Source: Anaerotruncus colihominis (lineage in GTDB: Bacteria; Bacillota; Clostridia; Oscillospirales; Ruminococcaceae). Taken from it: 64,000 bases of DNA. The stretch is from positions 62,001-126,000 of the forward strand of contig NZ_VIQT01000006.1 in NCBI RefSeq assembly GCF_010206195.1. The letters are read 5' to 3'. The notes under the pieces are model-generated. The model was not told where the DNA came from, searched no databases, and saw nothing but the letters and a program-made list of their open reading frames with translations. Of this stretch, positions 62,201 to 64,000 are shown in pieces. Position numbers and translations under genes: made by a program. How positions within the stretch are numbered: position 1 is the first letter of the stretch; each line of letters opens with the position of its first letter.

Positions 62201-64000
62201 TCCCCTGATGGGAAACGGTTTCGCCGTCATTGGCGATCTTGATGTAATAATAGCCGTATGTCGGCTTCCAGGAATAGGCGGACATATTCTCGCCGGCTTT
62301 AACCGTCGCATATGCAACGCCCTTTTTGTCGGTCGTCAGCTTTTGAATCGCCTCAAAATTGCCGCTTGTGGGGTTGAACACGCTGAATTCAATCGGATAA
62401 TCCGGCAGCGGCGTACCGTCATAAAATGTGGGTGTGATGGTGATTGAAACAGTATCGCCCGAACGATAAATCGGCTTGTCGACCGACGAGGAAATCGTAT
62501 ATGCCGGCGTCACAAAATCCTTGATATCGACCCATATGGTATCGATATGATGCGTCGTAACCGGATTGCCGCTGCTATCCTCCAGGTATGGCGGCGGCAG
62601 GAGCATACGGGCCGATATACCATACTGCGAGCTGGCCACCTGCTCATATGAGAGCGAACCCGAAAACGTCCCGTCCGTGTTCAGCAAAACCTGCACGCGC
62701 TCGTCAAGGCCGCCTTCGTCAAGCACCACCTCCACCTGGGTGGGCATGGCGCCCCGGTTCATGCGGTACGGCTTGACATAACCCCAGAAGTTCACCGTAT
62801 CCGTCGGCCGGTACAGCGCGCGGTCGAGGTAGAAAAATGAATAGTACCGTTCCTCAGACCGGCTGTCCCACCCAAGGCACGCGGTCCGGTCGGTATAAAC
62901 CGCTTTTCCGGCAGGGTCGTAGATTGTGAAGATGCAGTCGTCGTCAGCATCCAGCCCTTCCCAGGTTGGCTCTTTTGCAACGGCTGTATGGCTAAACAGG
63001 GCCGTCCCGTCCATCTCTGTCACAAAGCGCGCGACTTGTTCGCCCGCCTGTGTGAATACAACGGTATAACCGCCGAGCGCCTCGCCGGTCGTACAGTCAT
63101 TAAGCCAGATCAGATCGCTTTCGCCGGCCGCCTGCAAATAGACGGCCGTTGTGGAGACCATGAACGGTTTCTCGACCACCACCGGTTCGCCGGTTTTCTG
63201 ATCCATCACCGAGCATCGGAACAGATAGTACCCCATGCCGGGATTGTCGTAAGTCACGGACGGGAAGCCGTCGTCCATATGTACCGCCCCGGTATCCCCG
63301 TCCCCGCTATGTTGCGCGTTTTCGCCTGTCAATACCGCCTGGTACGCTTCGACTCCCGGCAGCCTGAACAGCTCGGTTTTGGCGTCGAGGCCCTGGCTCC
63401 ATTCCGTTTTCACCTCAAATGTCAGCTCGATATCCGCGCCCGGCCGGAACAGGTTTGTATTGCCATCCACAATTGAGACGGAAAACGTGCGCTGCTCGGT
63501 CATAAAATACAGCCTATCCGGCGCTCCCATCCGCGCGCCGGCCACCGATGCAAGCGTGCCGGCCAGCTCAACCATATAACCGGCCCGATAATCAAGCAGC
63601 TTATGCGGCGTAAGCACTACGGCGTACTCCTCATATGACACATCGCACGGTATGGCTGGCGCAAGCTGGTCGGGGTCGCCTATATCCTGACGCAGGAACA
63701 CACGGCCGCGCGCAGACTCCAAAGATATCGGGGAATTGAATTCCACGCGGATCGGCGCGTCGATCGCCGCTCCCCCATAGCCGTCCTCCAGATCAAGATT
63801 CCCATACAGCTTCTTATAGGCCGTGTACCGGCACGCAGCCTCCTCCCCGCCATCCCTGTATGGCAGGATCAGGTCAACTTGGCCGTTTTTCTCCATGTCC
63901 TCAATATAGACCCGAAACTTCCCCTGTTCCTCCGTAACGGTGAACGGATACGGCGGCGACAGCTTCAGGCAGTTTTGCAAATACTCCAGCGTCAGGGGGG
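59226..64000 (-). CDS. Alpha-2-macroglobulin-like giant protein (5' end outside window)
   Basis: At least 1,591 residues; the frame stays open to base 64000, so the start lies beyond it. Macroglobulin beta domains are visible (ALYRPTDTVNFWGYVKP; PIYRSGDTVSITITPTFYDGTPL; EAYMPGDVVTLSAKVRDKNGNPV), then the A2M domain (SFTLPDNITSWRITTLAVG...LPFFTKPVLSPKYIEGDEV) and a helical thioester-type domain. The thioester motif, normally YPYGCxEQ, reads RHYCFRIDQRMARF, so the Cys-Gln bond is probably absent. Bacterial members trap proteases or anchor to the surface. Location should be outside the membrane, but the signal is not in view. Confidence 0.85.
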   Translation of the reverse strand, partial: PLTLEYLQNCLKLSPPYPFTVTEEQGKFRVYIEDMEKNGQVDLILPYRDGGEEAACRYTAYKKLYGNLDLEDGYGGAAIDAPIRVEFNSPISLESARGRVFLRQDIGDPDQLAPAIPCDVSYEEYAVVLTPHKLLDYRAGYMVELAGTLASVAGARMGAPDRLYFMTEQRTFSVSIVDGNTNLFRPGADIELTFEVKTEWSQGLDAKTELFRLPGVEAYQAVLTGENAQHSGDGDTGAVHMDDGFPSVTYDNPGMGYYLFRCSVMDQKTGEPVVVEKPFMVSTTAVYLQAAGESDLIWLNDCTTGEALGGYTVVFTQAGEQVARFVTEMDGTALFSHTAVAKEPTWEGLDADDDCIFTIYDPAGKAVYTDRTACLGWDSRSEERYYSFFYLDRALYRPTDTVNFWGYVKPYRMNRGAMPTQVEVVLDEGGLDERVQVLLNTDGTFSGSLSYEQVASSQYGISARMLLPPPYLEDSSGNPVTTHHIDTIWVDIKDFVTPAYTISSSVDKPIYRSGDTVSITITPTFYDGTPLPDYPIEFSVFNPTSGNFEAIQKLTTDKKGVAYATVKAGENMSAYSWKPTYGYYYIKIANDGETVSHQGSYIYTPGNVILRPEVTFDAHGARLRVLANSVTLNGVRDAEQAQQLVDADDDAYDVLIGAPVDMQLSVETDLRYYMPREQGEDDPSGRYIWDEENIAAVEVKDGAGTAELLAAGAFDPSEYGRVSATVSYVHGGNTLSSSASASYSGGRRRAYRGPDETAPKGYTFNVYRGDEPEPVQTYEEYLGRTFVETDVGAPLQFELLRDGIPVQGGRMIYTLVQDDIIVRGSADAALTLTPDQRHANSILLVAAYFDGRDVYAVANCYIRINQESLALEIETELDKEAYMPGDVVTLSAKVRDKNGNPVSAQMCVSIVDEAVFALREQYFDILASLYGEMNFYNYYIYKYTSLTGDINPFNNSGDGGKGAGDNLEAYDIFRDDFRDTAFFKPLQSDQDGNASLSFTLPDNITSWRITTLAVGNNLYAGASKSNLVTTLPFFTKPVLSPKYIEGDEVTMLIQGHGTAVKTGGAISYEVRVTGDGVDETYTRSGTAYEPVEINLGKLTEGDYTVTSTGQFGQMRDTVELPLSVISSNLELIVNREIDLKKPVDIKALRYPVVITMYDDAYKAYNDSISSLLRHYCFRIDQRMARFAAKRALMQLGDPEDLPRHIRVSDSDVSGYQNFDGGVGWYTYSDQSDPAVTMKVLMFAGDMYDLERMKGYFEGVRDDQTRSGAERAAAYAGLAAIDSAYTADIREILDSQPDMKLKEQLYYVAGLAYGGDEAGALAYYEKLVTPRLRHDVEGAKWLEYSNAALKQDRLVENDEVTAAAWITASKLNLPDADGFAAHFARNRWRIDSIFECMIYVVNYGTPVTEAAKFSYTSGGELHEVDLAGYGCKSITLNRSEMQDLAFHDVPDAVRAAAYYIGEPEEAGFEDSGNIGMQKDFEEMEDGKYKVTLTVKFEDDAPYGFYNISDWVPSNMRLHTIAKQPQSSMLTVHSEQENQKLYFDFYRTAYTPKTVYINYYTQRTFDTQAVVDRAYLICAETGDSAFTERDRI

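Overview
The window looks like a chromosomal segment of an anaerobic, moderately GC-rich Firmicute of the class Clostridia, plausibly an Oscillospiraceae/Ruminococcaceae gut bacterium. This rests on strong AGGAGG ribosome sites, frequent GTG/TTG starts, ATP-independent iron and peptide import genes, desulfoferrodoxin, YitT, PepV, an SOS-boxed radical-SAM repair pair and a clostridial-type large serine recombinase. The assignment is inference from gene content; no 16S rRNA gene is present.

Layout. 0-3.6 kb: the 3' part of a P-type Ca2+-ATPase, a TerD-vWA protein and a small Cys-rich DUF3795 protein. 3.6-24.3 kb: a feoAB ferrous-iron locus whose feoB is split by an insertion of about 18.2 kb. 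The feoB 3' part lies at 3.6-4.4 kb and the 5' part plus feoA at 22.6-24.3 kb. The insertion is bounded on the left by a large serine recombinase. It carries an aldo/keto reductase and GntR regulator, a divergent nine-gene catabolic/transport operon (UroD-like protein, LivHMGFK-type ABC importer, SDR, UPF0303 protein, RarD-type permease), a histidine kinase/surface protein/response regulator module and a TIM-barrel protein. 24.5-28.7 kb: a peptide-use group (PepV dipeptidase, OPT transporter, orphan PqqD-like protein, small membrane protein). 29.1-31.3 kb: an SOS-boxed radical-SAM/DUF4130 pair. 31.4-33.6 kb: an AT-rich methyltransferase and a two-part ThrE-type exporter.

34.0-39.4 kb: a leftward operon with TctCBA, a FadR-type GntR, YhcH and a DapA/NanA-like aldolase, probably for uptake and cleavage of a carboxylated sugar. 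39.7-42.9 kb: a LacI-regulated operon with ribokinase, SIS isomerase and RbsD/FucU. 43.0-45.9 kb: a small membrane protein and the pseudouridine pair psuK-psuG. 46.4-47.7 kb: gdhA. 48.0-50.9 kb: an AT-rich islet of five unrelated-looking small XRE regulators plus one unknown gene, next to tRNA-Pro(GGG) and a tRNA 3'-end remnant. 51.4-59.1 kb: housekeeping-like genes (PPC protein, desulfoferrodoxin, uridine-kinase-like protein, zinc-ribbon/YitT pair, secreted protein, purine nucleoside phosphorylase, glycosyltransferase, HPr-like protein). 59.2 kb to the end: a very large alpha-2-macroglobulin-like protein, cut by the window end.

At least three families of palindromic, non-coding dispersed repeats sit between genes, including a 110-bp tandem array. 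The most notable items are the serine-recombinase element inside feoB (with a recombinase that lacks any ATG/GTG/TTG start ahead of its catalytic serine), the array of lone XRE regulators, the SOS-controlled repair pair, and several hairpin/start-codon overlaps that suggest post-transcriptional control.
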